A stretch of 64,000 nt of DNA, taken from positions 15,102,835 to 15,166,834 of the forward strand of contig OY992832.1 of assembly GCA_963921425.1 (NCBI GenBank). Reading direction: 5' to 3'. The notes beneath the pieces were generated by a model. The model saw only the letters and a list, made by a program, of their open reading frames with translations. It ran no database searches and was not told where the DNA came from. Positions 25,501 to 36,257 of this stretch are shown here, piece by piece. This DNA comes from Dryas octopetala. Lineage: Eukaryota > Streptophyta > Magnoliopsida > Rosales > Rosaceae. The stretch's first letter is position 1. The number at the start of each line of letters is the position of its first letter. The translations under genes and the position numbers were made by a program.

Positions 25501-26209
25501 AAATAATTATATTCCTTATCTTTTCATTTAAAGATTAGAAAAAGTTATAATCCAACTTATAAAATTGTATTATATTTTTAAATCGAACAATTGTTAAGAA
25601 AAAAATAAAAGGTTAAGGGTTGATTGGAATTTAGGGTCTTTTGGGCAATTGGAAAGAAAAAAAAGAGTTTAGGATTTCGTTAGACTCTTTTGAGATTTCG
25701 TTTAGTTATTTTTAAACTCTAAACTCTAATATATTTCTATATAAAAAATAATTAAAAATACCCTAAAAGACCTAAACCCTAATATCTTATACCATATCAT
25801 AAACAATATAGAGTATAAATTATAAAGTATATGGGTTTAGTATATAGATTACAAAGTATAAAAAGTATTAGGATATATAGAGTATATATGATTTCATGTA
25901 TAGATTATAGAATATAAAGAATATACTAATTTTATTTAACAGTATTTGCTCCAGCGCGCATTATATTCACCTTATATCACATGAAACTTACTATATAATT
26001 TGATTTCTTCAATGTTTTTTATTAATTTAGTAGATAATATGTTAAATAAACATATGATAAAATTTCATTCAAAATTTTCATATTTTGATAGCAATTTCCG
26101 TCATTTCCGTCTAATTTCTGTCGAAATTTTAAAATCTTCGAAATTTCCGTCGAAATTTCCATCAAAATTTTCATCGAAATTTCCTCGAAACCCGAAATTT
26201 TATTCCTTG
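22510..26209 (+). mobile_element. hAT-like non-autonomous element, outer copy, split by an inverted sister
   Basis: The left end CAAGCTATAAAATTTCG and right end CCGAAATTTTATTCCTTG form terminal inverted repeats. A perfect 8-bp target duplication GGTACAAG flanks them (22502-22509 and 26210-26217), the length typical of hAT transposons. Internal order: GAAATTT/TTCG-rich block (22540-22615), purine-rich block (22720-23070), an insertion (23081-25346), an AT-rich arm (25605-26100), then a second GAAATTTCG-type block (26095-26200). The same order is found in the copy at 41362-42354. No transposase is seen. Confidence 0.8.
23081..25346 (-). mobile_element. hAT-like element of the same family, nested and inverted
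   Basis: It starts CAAGGAGTAAAATTTCGG and ends GGCGAAATTG, with target duplication GTAATCTT at 23073-23080 and 25347-25354. Read on the minus strand it has the family order: GAAATTTCG block (25340-25130), GA-rich block (25100-24700), AT-rich arm (23750-23230), and the second GAAATTTCG block ending CCGAAATTTTACTCCTTG. It carries about 940 bp of extra AT-rich DNA (23760-24700) absent from the other two copies. It sits inside the outer copy, so the outer one inserted first. Confidence 0.8.
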
Positions 26210-26317
26210 GGTACAAGTTGCTTCTTTCATTTTGGAAACCACATCAAACCCTTTGATACTTTGTCACTCACTCCTTTACCATTTCAAACAGCCTCACAGT
26301 CAAGGATTAGTCGGCAT

Positions 26318-27095
26318 TAGGACTGCCCTTTGGTTTGGTTTTTACCAAACCGATCGACTATTGACCAAATTTTTTTGGTTTGGTATACCGATTTTTACAA
26401 TTCGAAAATTGGAAATCCGAAATAGAAAGAATTCGAAGAAAATTGGTAAACCGACTGATTACCGAAAATTATTACAAAAAAAAACTAAATCGATTATTAC
26501 CGAAAAAACTGAAACAATTACCGAAATTTAGTTATATATGCTTATATAATACTATTATATTAGTGGTATAATAAATATTAAACTACTAATATTTTAAACA
26601 ACTATAAAAAATATATATAATTGTATAATGTTATCATATTAATATTATCAAAAGTGTGAGTTAAGATATAAAGTCATTATTTAATAAAGTAAATGTTATT
26701 ATTTTTAGGAGAATAAAAATCTCATCTTTAGGTAAGTAATGCATATATATATATATACTCATATTTATCAGTATATATACATACTAAATTAATAGGATAT
26801 GTACTAATACATATTATTAAACTAATTATATTATATATATTATTACTAGAGTAAAATACTAGTACTATACTAAACTACCAATACTACTCGTGCAAATATA
26901 TATTTATCAAACATTATATTTTATGCATCATATTTGATTAAATTTTAATTTATATTGGTATATAATAATTAGTATTATTATAATTAAACCAAAAATTACT
27001 GAACCGAAAAATACCAAAAAAAAAAAATATCAAATTTTTTTATTTTAGTTTGGTAAGCCCCAATATCGATCCGAATCGACCGATGGGCAGCCTTA
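26318..27095. mobile_element. hAT-like mini-element with ACCGA-type repeats
   Basis: The left end TAGGACTGCCC and right end GGGCAGCCTTA are inverted repeats. Subterminal regions are rich in CCGA/TCGG motifs (AAACCGATCG, CCGAATCGACCG) and the interior is extremely AT-rich. The flanks GTCGGCAT (26310-26317) and GTTAACAT (27096-27103) agree at 5 of 8 positions; the three differences are C-T or G-A transitions, so this may be an aged 8-bp duplication. It belongs with the ends seen at 60989 and 63091. Confidence 0.55.
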
Positions 27096-28078
27096 GTTAA
27101 CATTGTTTAATTCAAATTCAAATTCCACTATCAAATTAACAAATCTTGAGAAAAGACGTCAAACGTAGACTTGAAACAGCACATCAAAAATACACGGGCT
27201 TGAGAAAAACAAAAAAGGCGTATAAAACTTCTAGAGTAATTTGGTTTCTTAATTCAAAATTTAAATAAAATAATAATACAATAGTTAATAGATTTTTTGA
27301 TGTGATAATTAGTAAAAGAACTTTAATATGAATTAAAAAATTTTTTTTATAAATTTTAAAATATTATTGATCTTTGCGTAAAAATTGTTGTCAAATAACC
27401 CTAAGCCTAATTTTCTCGAAATAAAACGTAGTCACCGCATGGTGTATGTGTTCATGATGAACCCAACGTATAAAGAATGCTTCATTTTGATAAACGTAGC
27501 TCATAGCTGCAGTTCCTCTTTCAGGCAAACAGAGAAAGGGCTTCTACGTTGTGGTCTTTCGGCTTGTAACAGTGGACAATCGTACGGAAATTCAGCTCAA
27601 AGGTACAACCCACGAAGCAGAATTTTGAAGTTAGCAATTAGACCTTCTTGGTTGCACTATCATATATTATTGTCAATCTGATGAACTCTATGATCGCTTT
27701 CTCAGAAATTGAATCATTGTTATAGCATGCCAGGTGTTTGATTGAATTCCTCTTAAGCTTTGATGTTTTTCAGTTTTTGAGAATGGAAAATTGCTATTAT
27801 AAGTGTTTACGCTTAGCTGCTATTCAAGTTATTGAGGAGAAGTTACCTCATGCACATAATTGCACAAACTTAGTTAAGCTGAAAAAAAGAGAATGGTATT
27901 TAATTATGCAGTTCGAGTGCAAACTATAGACAGTACTTTCTGAACTGGGTATCAGAACTGGTTTAAAAATTGTCTATTGAAGAAGCTTATGCTACTCAAT
28001 GAGCTTACCCTGTGATTTTTCTTGGTCAGTGTGTTTTGGGTTTCAGAAAGAAAGTAGAGCCAGGAGTGAGGGAGAACA

Positions 28079-28767
28079 ATGTTGCCACAGAGGATGAAGA
28101 AGGCCATTACTGACAATCCAAAGAAGCTGGCCAACTTGATTGACCTTGTAAATCTTCCTTCCACGCTGCGAGAGTTCATGGGTCATTCACAGACTTCTCG
28201 TCTTGGATGTTTCAGGTGTGTCTGGTCGTACATCAAGGACAACAATCTCCAGGTTATTTTACTTTTATCTTTATGTCTTTTATTTTTCTCTCTCTTATGA
28301 TAAGTAATCTGTATGTTCTTGCAAATTAAAATGCACTCAGTTGTATCCTATGAAGTAAAGATGGTGCTGTATTATTCTTTTGGTGTTGCATTGTCTTCGT
28401 TGTAGCTTGAATGTTTGCCGCTGTTTGATTGTAAGAGGCAGTTTCTTATTATTTATTCATTTAAATCGGTTTGGACTTCTTGTTGTTATATTTCTTTTGA
28501 ATTTAAAAAGAAATGGGAGACCATATATTAGCTTTCCCCTTGCCTTCATATCCTTTATTGGATTCTTAACTATAATTTTAATGCTCTTGCAATATAGATT
28601 TTTTAATGCTGACCTGAAATCTTGGTGTGCTTGCATAGGATCCAAACAACAAGAATGTGGTCAATTGTGATGAAAAGTTGAAGAGTATTTTGTTAGGCAA
28701 GCCTCAGGTTGAGTTAGCTGAGCTTCCTGCACTGATCAAGCTCCATTTCCCCAAAGATCCGAAGTGA
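28079..28767 (+). CDS. Small SWIB/MDM2-domain protein
   Basis: Two coding exons, 28079-28252 and 28639-28767 (100 aa), open with MLPQRMKKAITDNPKKLANL. The rest is nearly all one SWIB/MDM2 fold: DLVNLPSTLREFMGHSQTSR, CFRCVWSYIKDNNLQDP, CDEKLKSILLG, LPALIKLHFPKDPK. It resembles the short stand-alone SWIB proteins of plants (At1g31760 type). SWIB domains occur in BAF60-type chromatin remodelling subunits, but the role of these short plant proteins is uncertain, so a chromatin role is inference. A likely untranslated first exon ends at 27602 (donor AAAG|GTACAA) and joins an acceptor at 28048 (TTTCAG), leaving a 30-base leader before the ATG. The gene converges on the GDSL gene downstream. Confidence 0.88.
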
Positions 28768-29253
28768 TTATGCTATTCAATTTGAGGTGCCTATTTCCCA
28801 TTAAAAGTGTTCCTTTTTTTTTTTTTTTTTTTTTTTTCTCTGAGAATCATTAATATGATTTATAGGTACTTCATGCTGTAAGAAACTGAATCATGAGTAA
28901 TTGCTTTCTCAGTCAGGAGTTTTAAGTTATGTTCCATTTGCAAATTGAACCCTTCTCAGTTTTAACTTGCTATTAAATATGATTTTGTAAGAACTTCATG
29001 GTAGTTTTAAAAGGTTATGCAATTTTTTTTAAATCCTCTGCCCATCTGTGAAATAAATAAGACTCTTCATGGGTATTTTGCTTGCTCTTTCGAGTATTTT
29101 CATAATGAATGCCATATGACACCTCAATTGGTGACAAATTTTGATTCGTAAAAATGAAATGATAAATATTTGTATATTAGTTAAAGGGATGGTGCCACAG
29201 ATAAGACTACTACAATGACAATTAAAGACACCACACTATATACTTTGTACTTC

Positions 29254-30728
29254 TCATAGAAATTGAGCTAGGCAATTTTTAAATACATGATCTGCAACAA
29301 TAGCATTTGTTCTCTCTGTGGGGTGGAAGGAATCCCAAAATACATATTTATTTGCATCTGAACATGTCAATGGGTTTATCTTGTGACACAGGTAACTCAT
29401 CTCGAACAATCCTGTGCCACAACAGGCTATTGCTGCATCGTCAAATCCTGTAAAATAGTAAATTTATCACATTGAAAACATGGAATTATAATGAAAACAA
29501 GGAAAAACACTCACCAAAAGCTTCTGGGTTTTGAATAATTTCTGAGAGAATATCATATGGGTTTGAAATCACAAGTTGTATTCTGACTAGCTCCTTGTTG
29601 AGCTTTTCAACCAATCCCTGCAACTTCTCATTGAAAGTCCTAGCCACATCATTGTACTCCTCAATACAATCACTCCCATGAAAGATATTTGTAGTTCTCT
29701 CCAATGGCAGACAACCCATTGGAGGAAGGCCGCCTATAGATATCTTTCTAGCTCCAAGCCGGTAAAGCTCTGTGATGAAATTTCCAGCAATTCCTGCTAG
29801 AAAAGTTTGGTACTCCTCTATGGAAAACTCTGATGATCTGCCTGGAACTACGTAGTAGTTTTCTAGGAAATCATTAGTTCCTATACTCATCAGGTAAAGT
29901 GCTTCTCCCAGAATCTCATTAGCTTTATCGTTGCCTAGATAGTCTCTCAGGTCCTTCTGGTATTCCTTGTAGTACTCCAATTCCTTCCAGAGAGGTATCA
30001 CAGACTGCAAGTCCAGTACAGCAGCTGTAAATAAAAAAAGCCTATATGTTCTGGATTGTAGTATATTGTTAATTACTATTATGATTTGCATGAATACAAA
30101 AGCAATAAGAAACTTGATCAAAACAATTAGAACTCAAAATATAATTGAATTTCTGATATTGTTGGAAACTACTATATGTGTCTGTCAAAATTAGATTTTT
30201 TTTTTTTCCTCTTTTTTACTTTTCACTTCTTGGATTTACTCATGCACCAGTTGGGTATTGAATCTGCAACCTCACCCTTCCACCCCATACTTGAGGGGAA
30301 GGAGGTAAAGGTCATTGGCCTTTATTAGGCAACTAGCTAGGTTGAGTCTTAATGTGACTTACTAGCACATCAGAAGTGGCATTATCATAACCAGTTCCTG
30401 CAGAAGCAAAGCAAACTCCGGTAGCAAAATCCGCAATGTTATAAGTTGGATCCAAATATGCAGGTATGGTTGGCTTGATCCAAAAAGCTTCAGAAATGAA
30501 GTCTGTTGGAACCCTACCGTTGGAAAAACGCCCGGTAGGCTTGCCACCGTAGAAATCGCGACCATAGGGCGCAAAATTGCTCTTTAGGACTGTTGATATC
30601 TGGTTATTGTTCCCTGCATCCACAGAAGAGTCTCCAAACACAATAATTGCTGGAACTTTTGCATATACCATAGACATTTGGAGTAGGATATGGGATAGGA
30701 GGAAACAGTGAATGGCCTTGATTGCCAT
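29254..30728 (-). CDS. GDSL esterase/lipase (SGNH hydrolase), secreted
   Basis: Three exons on the minus strand: 30728-30363, 30004-29515, 29447-29254 (349 aa, normal for the family). Residues 1-23 form a signal peptide (ending MSMVYA), so the enzyme should enter the secretory pathway and act in the wall or apoplast. Block I is FGDSSVDAGNNN with nucleophile Ser34. Block II is CFASAGTGYDNATSDV, block III GTNDF (Asn166), and block V has Asp324 and His327 in DSFHPTE. The family hydrolyses esters of fatty acids, acetylated sugars and similar compounds; the substrate here cannot be read from sequence. It resembles the At2g42990/At4g26790 group. I chose ATG 30728 because it starts the signal peptide; upstream in-frame codons encode no helix. 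Exon 2 begins at SVIPLWKE, set by family comparison. Confidence 0.92.
30188..30345 (-). mobile_element. Possible tRNA-derived SINE in intron 1 of the GDSL gene
   Basis: Read on the minus strand, the segment has GGTTGCAGATTCAATACCC, like a pol III box B, followed downstream by an A-rich tail (the T-run at 30199-30209 on the plus strand). Box A is not convincing and no clear target duplication was found. Confidence 0.3.
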
Positions 30729-30812
30729 TTTTTCCCTTTGGCTCGAGCTCACTAGTTTAGAGTATAAAAATGCTGTAGGTGGTTGGAAAAGCTGGTAAGA
30801 ATGATTTGGCAT

Positions 30813-32454
30813 GAAGTGGAGAGTGCAAAAACTTGATATAAATGGAGGTTGATAAAGTTTGTTGAGACTTAATTTCTTCTAGTATGAGTGCTTTCTTGTT
30901 GTGTTGTATACTTGTATGTGAGTCAACGTTGGATGAATTGGTAAGGACAACAGAGGCTTTTCTTTCATGTAATTGTGCGTCATTCCTAGCTGAACCTAAG
31001 TACACCACATTTTCGTGATATTAGTAGTGATCTTAATAAGTTATATTAATAATAGAAGTGACGAAGTCGCTGAACCTACCTTTTCCTCTTTGTTTATTCT
31101 TAACCTGCAATGCTTAAATCCTTGACCATTGCATGAGGACAACTTTGAACTCGGTATCCTTGTTTTGCAATGGTCACTAGTACTTCTCGAAATTATGTCA
31201 TAAGCCGATCTTATTATATTGGAGAGAAAATCAAATTTGGGACCTCTCAAACCTTATGAAAAAAGTATAATTAGATCATTAACTAATTATTTATTGTAAA
31301 CCATGAACATGCGTAGGACAAATTAAAAATCTTTTATAATTTATCTTACGGTGAACCTGTTGTCATCTCTATTCTTATTTTTCCATCTATCTTAAATCTT
31401 CGACCTTACCAAGTGAAACAATATTAATATTCATCTCACACCCCATTATTTCTAAATTGCCTCTGTTTTTGCCCTCCACTTTTCCTAGACTTCAAAAAAA
31501 AAAAAAAAAAGAAACATAGTGGAGTGCTGATGTTTAACTGACTAGATTTTCAATTAGGATGACTGCATCGAACTTAAAGGTCGATAATTTGTTCGGTTTT
31601 CTTTTCTCCTTAGGAACTTGTTGGAGATTTCTTATAAAATAATATTTGATCTTATTTGCTAATTTCGTATTGAATATGTAGTGAATTGGAAGGTGCAATT
31701 TAACTTGAAGTTGAAGGATGCATATTATCATTGGATCACATTTTCAATGTGACAGACCGGTTCATCTACAACAGGTGGATAAGGAAAATTAGAGTATGAG
31801 ACCAACGTGCTTCCAAGGGGCGTGTTGTTGATCTTTTTAATCTGATGAAATTGTTCTTCTTTTTCTTGGCCAAGGAAAATTTTTGTATGTAACCGGTTTC
31901 TTACTCTGACAACATGCATTCGGGTTTTTGTATAAAGGGAGTTTCATGATATTATATGTAACCGTCACTTTTTTATTTATTTATGCAGAATTGGATATTT
32001 ATACGAAAGTTACATTGATAGTCTAGTAGTCTCAACAATACCATAAACTGATTGTAATATGAAAGAAAAAAAATTGGTAAACAAATTAAAGCCACTATTT
32101 TTAGAAACTTTTAGTGGATTTTAATGAATTAGGTTTTAATGGATTTTAATGAATTTTAAAATCGTTGGCAAAAAAAAAGCATTTAAATGCATTAAATCAT
32201 TCACTTAATAAAATTCATGACTTTTTTAGAACACCTGGATTTCATTAGAATCAATTAAAATCTGAATTAGGGATACCTTGATTTTTTTAGAATCTATTAA
32301 AATCTGAGTTGGGGACACCTAAATTTCATTGAGCCTTTAAAATCCAATAAAATCTAAGTTGGGGACACCCTCTAATTATTATATCTCACTTGAATGCGGT
32401 ATAGAGTTTAAACATGTTTTTTTTTAAGCGAATTCAACGTATTAAAAGTTACTA
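30813..32454. other. Intergenic, with a short imperfect tandem repeat
   Basis: The first few hundred bases are upstream of the GDSL gene; a TATA-like TTTATATCAAG on the minus strand sits about 110 bases before its ATG. From about 32225 to 32375, three imperfect units of roughly 45-60 bp share AAAATCTGAGTTGGGGACACC. No gene was recognised. Confidence 0.45.
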
Positions 32455-32463
32455 TTGACAATA

Positions 32464-33190
32464 TATAAAATTAGGATTAAATACCAAATCTCAATAATTT
32501 TTTGGTATAGCATGAAGACCATATAATATTTCAATTGAACTATTAAATTTAAATGTAGTTTTTTAGATTATGTCACAAATATGTTGGCCCCTTTGATTTG
32601 AGCCTTTTTCCATTTGACATTTTTATCCTTTGGCCCACATATGATGAGTATTAGTTAAAATTTATAAAGTTTTGACAAAATTGCCCTTAAAGCTTTTATA
32701 TTATATTGAAAATTTACTAATGTAGTCTTAACATCACATTTAGTTGTAACTGTACGACACTCACAACTTTAAATTTAGTTGTGACTGAACGACAGTCACA
32801 GTTAAGTTGTGACTTAATTGAATTTTTTTAGAGAAATTATACTACAATATAATATAAATAGAGGTTAAAAAAATACATTTACTCAAAATAATATATAGTA
32901 TAGTGGTGTGGTGTGAGTTGTTTATTTCAATTTACCAAGACAGTCACAGTTAAGTTGTGACTGGATTGATTTTTTTTGTTAATACAATATAGTATAAATT
33001 AATGTAATATTTGTGATATAATATTTTTTTTTTATTGTAGTGGCATGTGATGTAATATTTGTAAATTTTAATACCTTTTACTTTATTAATTTGTTTGACT
33101 TTTTAGCTAGTACCTAATCTAAAATGCTATTTAATTTTGGTACCTAAACTAAAAAGTTATTGAAATTTAGTAGTTAAAATCAATGGATCT
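32464..33190. mobile_element. Mutator-like non-autonomous element M1, copy 1
   Basis: A 9-bp target duplication TTGACAATA (32455-32463 and 33191-33199) flanks 727 bp whose ends are imperfect inverted repeats: CCAAATCTCAATAATTTTTT at the left, and AAAAGTTATTGAAATTTAG, its inverse counterpart, at the right. A 9-bp duplication is the mark of the Mutator superfamily. Internally it repeats AGTTGTGACTG / CAGTCACAGTTAAG. A second copy lies at 52453-53203. No coding sequence. Confidence 0.8.
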
Positions 33191-33273
33191 TTGACAATAA
33201 TGTTGAAGTATTTGCAAATTCTTTTTTATAAATTTATGAATTTCTCTCAAATAAGAGAAAAAAATCAATAAAA

Positions 33274-34849
33274 TGCAACAATTGGTGTTAATAGGAACAA
33301 AAATTTATTGTTTAAATTATATTGTATGTCTTTTGTAGTCTGAGTTAGACCATCTTCAATAGACTTTTCAAATGGTTTTGGATGCTCCATTTGTTGTGCC
33401 ACGTAGAAAAAATTTATTTTTCAAAATAAGGACAAAAGATCAACTAGTCAATTTCTAAAAGCGAATTAAGCTCTTCAAATCAAATTTATTATTAAAATAT
33501 TAATTTAAAAAAAAAAAAGATAAAGTCAAATTTTGTTTAAATTTGAAAAGTCTAATTTTAACTCTTGAAATTGCCACATGTGAAGTAGGAATATTAATAC
33601 CTCCTTGTAGGATTTAAAAAGTCTCTTTTCAAGTGATTAAATTTTAATAGTATCTAAAATTATTTGAAGAGTTTGTTAGAAATGCTCTTAACTCATACTA
33701 CAAAAGACATAAAATATAATTTAAACAATAAATCTTGAACAAATTACAATTTAGTACCTTAACTTTACATGTTGTTTCAACTTAGTACCCCAACTTTGAA
33801 AACTAGCAAAAAAGTACCTCAACTTTCATTTTGTGTCAAAATAGTACCTCCGTTAGTTTTTCTGTTAAATAAACCGTTAAATGCTGATGTGGCAGGGGTA
33901 TTTTCGTCTTTTTACTCACATTTAAAAAATAATAATATTTTAAAAAACTTTTTAATAAAAAAAATTCTTAAAATAATTAAAATAAAAAAAATTTCTTAAA
34001 CACTGTTTTTCCCCTTCCCCCATCCCGAGCCATGCCCCCACGCAGCACCCCCAACCCCATTCCCAGCCCCCGTCCCCTCCACCCTACCCAGCCTCAACCA
34101 CCCAATCCCAATCCCAGCCCCCCAGTCCCGTCGCCCCCCTCTACCTGCCCGACCCACCCTCCCCCCCATCCCCAGTCCCCGTCGCACCCCTCCAAGCCCC
34201 GTCGCACCCTCCTCCCTCCAACCTCCGTTGCACCCACAACCTCCTAAACCCTCCTTTCCAGCCCTCGTCGCCCCCACCCACCCTCCTCCCCAGCCCCACC
34301 CCCCCTCACCCAGCCCAACCCAGCCAACCCTCACCCAGCCTTTCCCCGTTACCCAACCCTCCCCCCCAACCAGTCGCACCCACCTCCTAGCAACGCCCCA
34401 ACCCCGATCGCACCCTCCTGCCTCCCGAGCCACCCCCTGCTTGTCTCCCACCAACCCAACCCAACCCCTCCCCGACCCACCCCCCTTCACCCCCCTATTA
34501 CCCAAACCCCAACCCAGCCCCCTCAACCCCCCCTGCCCCATCTCCCCCAAATTTTTTATTTTTAAAAGTTGAAATTTTTTTAAGAATTTTTTTTATTAAA
34601 ATTTTTTTTAAAATATTATTATTTTTTAAATGTGGATGAAGAGACGAAAATACCCCTGCCATATCAGCATTTAACGGTTTATTTAACAGAAAAACTAACG
34701 AAGGTACTATTTTGACACAAAATGAAAGTTGAGGTACTTTTTTGCAAGTTTTCAAAGTTGGGGTACTAAGTTGAAACAACATGTAAAGTTGAGGTACTAA
34801 ATTATAATTTGCTCATAAATCTTTGTTCCTATTAACACCAATTGTCGCA
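33274..34849. mobile_element. Inverted-repeat mini-element interrupted by a Mutator-like element
   Basis: The left arm (33274-33360: TGCAACAATTGGTGTTAATAGG onward) is inverted in 33665-33736 plus 34815-34849 (CCTATTAACACCAATTGTCGCA). The arms share GAGTTAGACCATCTTCAATAG / GAAATGCTCTTAACTC. The right arm is cut by the element at 33737-34814. No clear target duplication was found, so the superfamily is open. Confidence 0.65.
33737..34814. mobile_element. Mutator-like element with long inverted repeats and a C-rich core
   Basis: A perfect 9-bp target duplication ATAAATCTT (33728-33736 and 34815-34823) bounds 1,078 bp. The arms (about 33737-33990 and 34560-34814) are inverted copies with roughly a dozen differences over the outer 210 bases, by eye. 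They start GAACAAATTACAATTTAGTA and GAGCAAATTATAATTTAGTA respectively, and each contains four GTACC blocks. The core (34010-34555) is almost pure C/A/T on the plus strand, dominated by CCCAACCC, CCAGCCCC and similar. It gives long but low-complexity open frames (Pro-rich on plus, Gly-rich on minus) that I do not regard as genes. Confidence 0.85.
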
Positions 34850-35247
34850 GTGTAATTACTATCTAAAATACTACTTTACATGTGGGAATTTGAAGAGTTA
34901 GGTTCCACTAAAGTTTTTCTTTTTATTGTATCGACTATCGAGTTTGCTGTATAGTTTTCAACAATTGCAACCCAATTCATTAATTTAATCGGTGAAAATA
35001 GCATGTGAGGTATTAATTGTAGATATTTTAGATGGTAACAAATCTGAACCACTTGAAAAGTCTAAAATGCCCATAGTAAAACCTGGCCATATTAGGGGGA
35101 CCTCAAAAGTAATTAGGAGAAGAATGTTCTAAACTTGGCTTGAAGTCCCAAAGTTGGTGGCACGAGTGGGAGGTGAAGAACTTCACTCTGTTTTTCTAAA
35201 ACTCACAGAGACAGGGAGAGACAGATAGAGACCGATCATTCGATCTC

Positions 35248-36257
35248 ATGGCAGCTTCGAAGATCCAATCTTTCTTGAACCACCCAGCAGGCCCTAAAAC
35301 AAGTTCGTTCTTTACATTCTTTTTTTTTCTTTCATTTCAACTTTCTATAATTGGATATTATATGGTTTGAGCAAGTTCTTCTAAAGTTTTAGATTTATTA
35401 TCTTGGATTAGATTCAATCCTATGAAAGATTGAATTTTGGTATCTGGGTTTTGGATAATTCAGGCAGACAATCAGGTATTGACAATTGAATAAGCCATTT
35501 TTGTTGTTGCTATTGTTAAAATCTGTGGACATGATCAAATTTTGATGAACTTCTGGTATTCTTTATTGATTTCGGTTGCGGAGCCAGGAATTCACTTTAT
35601 GGGAGCAACATTTGACAATAAGCTAAAATGGGGATATTGATTAATAGAATTTATATTCTTGCAATTATACAAAAATTTCAATGCATTATAAGTTTATCAT
35701 CAATGTTATAGAGTATATATGTCTTTAATATGGGCATTTCAGTTCTTCATTTATGAATTGGTACCTGTTGGCCTTAATGATTAATGCTCTTGCTGCACTT
35801 CACAATTTCAGTTTGATGTTTAAGACAAATTTACTTGCAGTTGATTCAAAAGTTTTCACGAAATGATTCTGAAATTGCAGAAAAACTGGAATCTTTTTAG
35901 TGTTAATGTTGCAATGGCTGGGACAGGCTTGTATCAACTAGCACGCAAAATCACGTAAGCTGGAGTCCAGTATATATTCCTTTGTTCAATATATGATTTG
36001 GGAATTCATGGTGAAACTTTGGTGAAAGTAGCTATTTATTATCTTGGATAGTGAAAGATGGTTTTTATGTTTTTTTGATAATATGACTTTATCAAAAGAT
36101 CATAATAGTATTTCATGCTTCTTGTGTGCCAAAGTTGTCTGTGACTACAAGCTTAGTGACAGGTTCAGTATTGTCTGTTTGTTTCATGCTACTAATCCCC
36201 TCTTCTAATACTTCCAGGCACGACTACTTTTCCGACGCAGAAGCAAAGCAGCTGTAG
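35248..36257 (+). pseudogene. Mitochondrial pyruvate carrier (MPC2-like) lacking its middle exons
   Basis: The first exon 35248-35302 encodes MAASKIQSFLNHPAGPKT, the normal N-terminus of plant MPC proteins. Exon 35881-35954 encodes KNWNLFSVNVAMAGTGLYQL..., and exon 36218-36257 encodes HDYFSDAEAKQL and stop. MPC proteins form the pyruvate importer of the inner mitochondrial membrane. The family's central part (IHFWAPTFKWG, the NIADFAKPPE segment, CTGVIWSRYS), about half of a protein of about 110 aa, is not present in the 578 bases between the first two exons. Joining 55 nt (phase 1) to an exon starting in phase 0 also breaks the frame. It is probably a remnant after internal deletion, unless the assembly has lost the exons. 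Splice sites of the remaining exons are intact. Confidence 0.8.

Noticed and set aside
27385-27681. 98-aa open frame upstream of the SWIB gene
   Set aside because: No recognisable domain. A splice donor at 27603 suits an untranslated leader exon better than a coding one.
33996-34572. Long open frames (184 aa Gly-rich on minus, Pro-rich on plus) in the C-rich core
   Set aside because: They are low-complexity and open on both strands because of composition, and they lie inside a Mutator-like element. No domain or splice context supports a gene.
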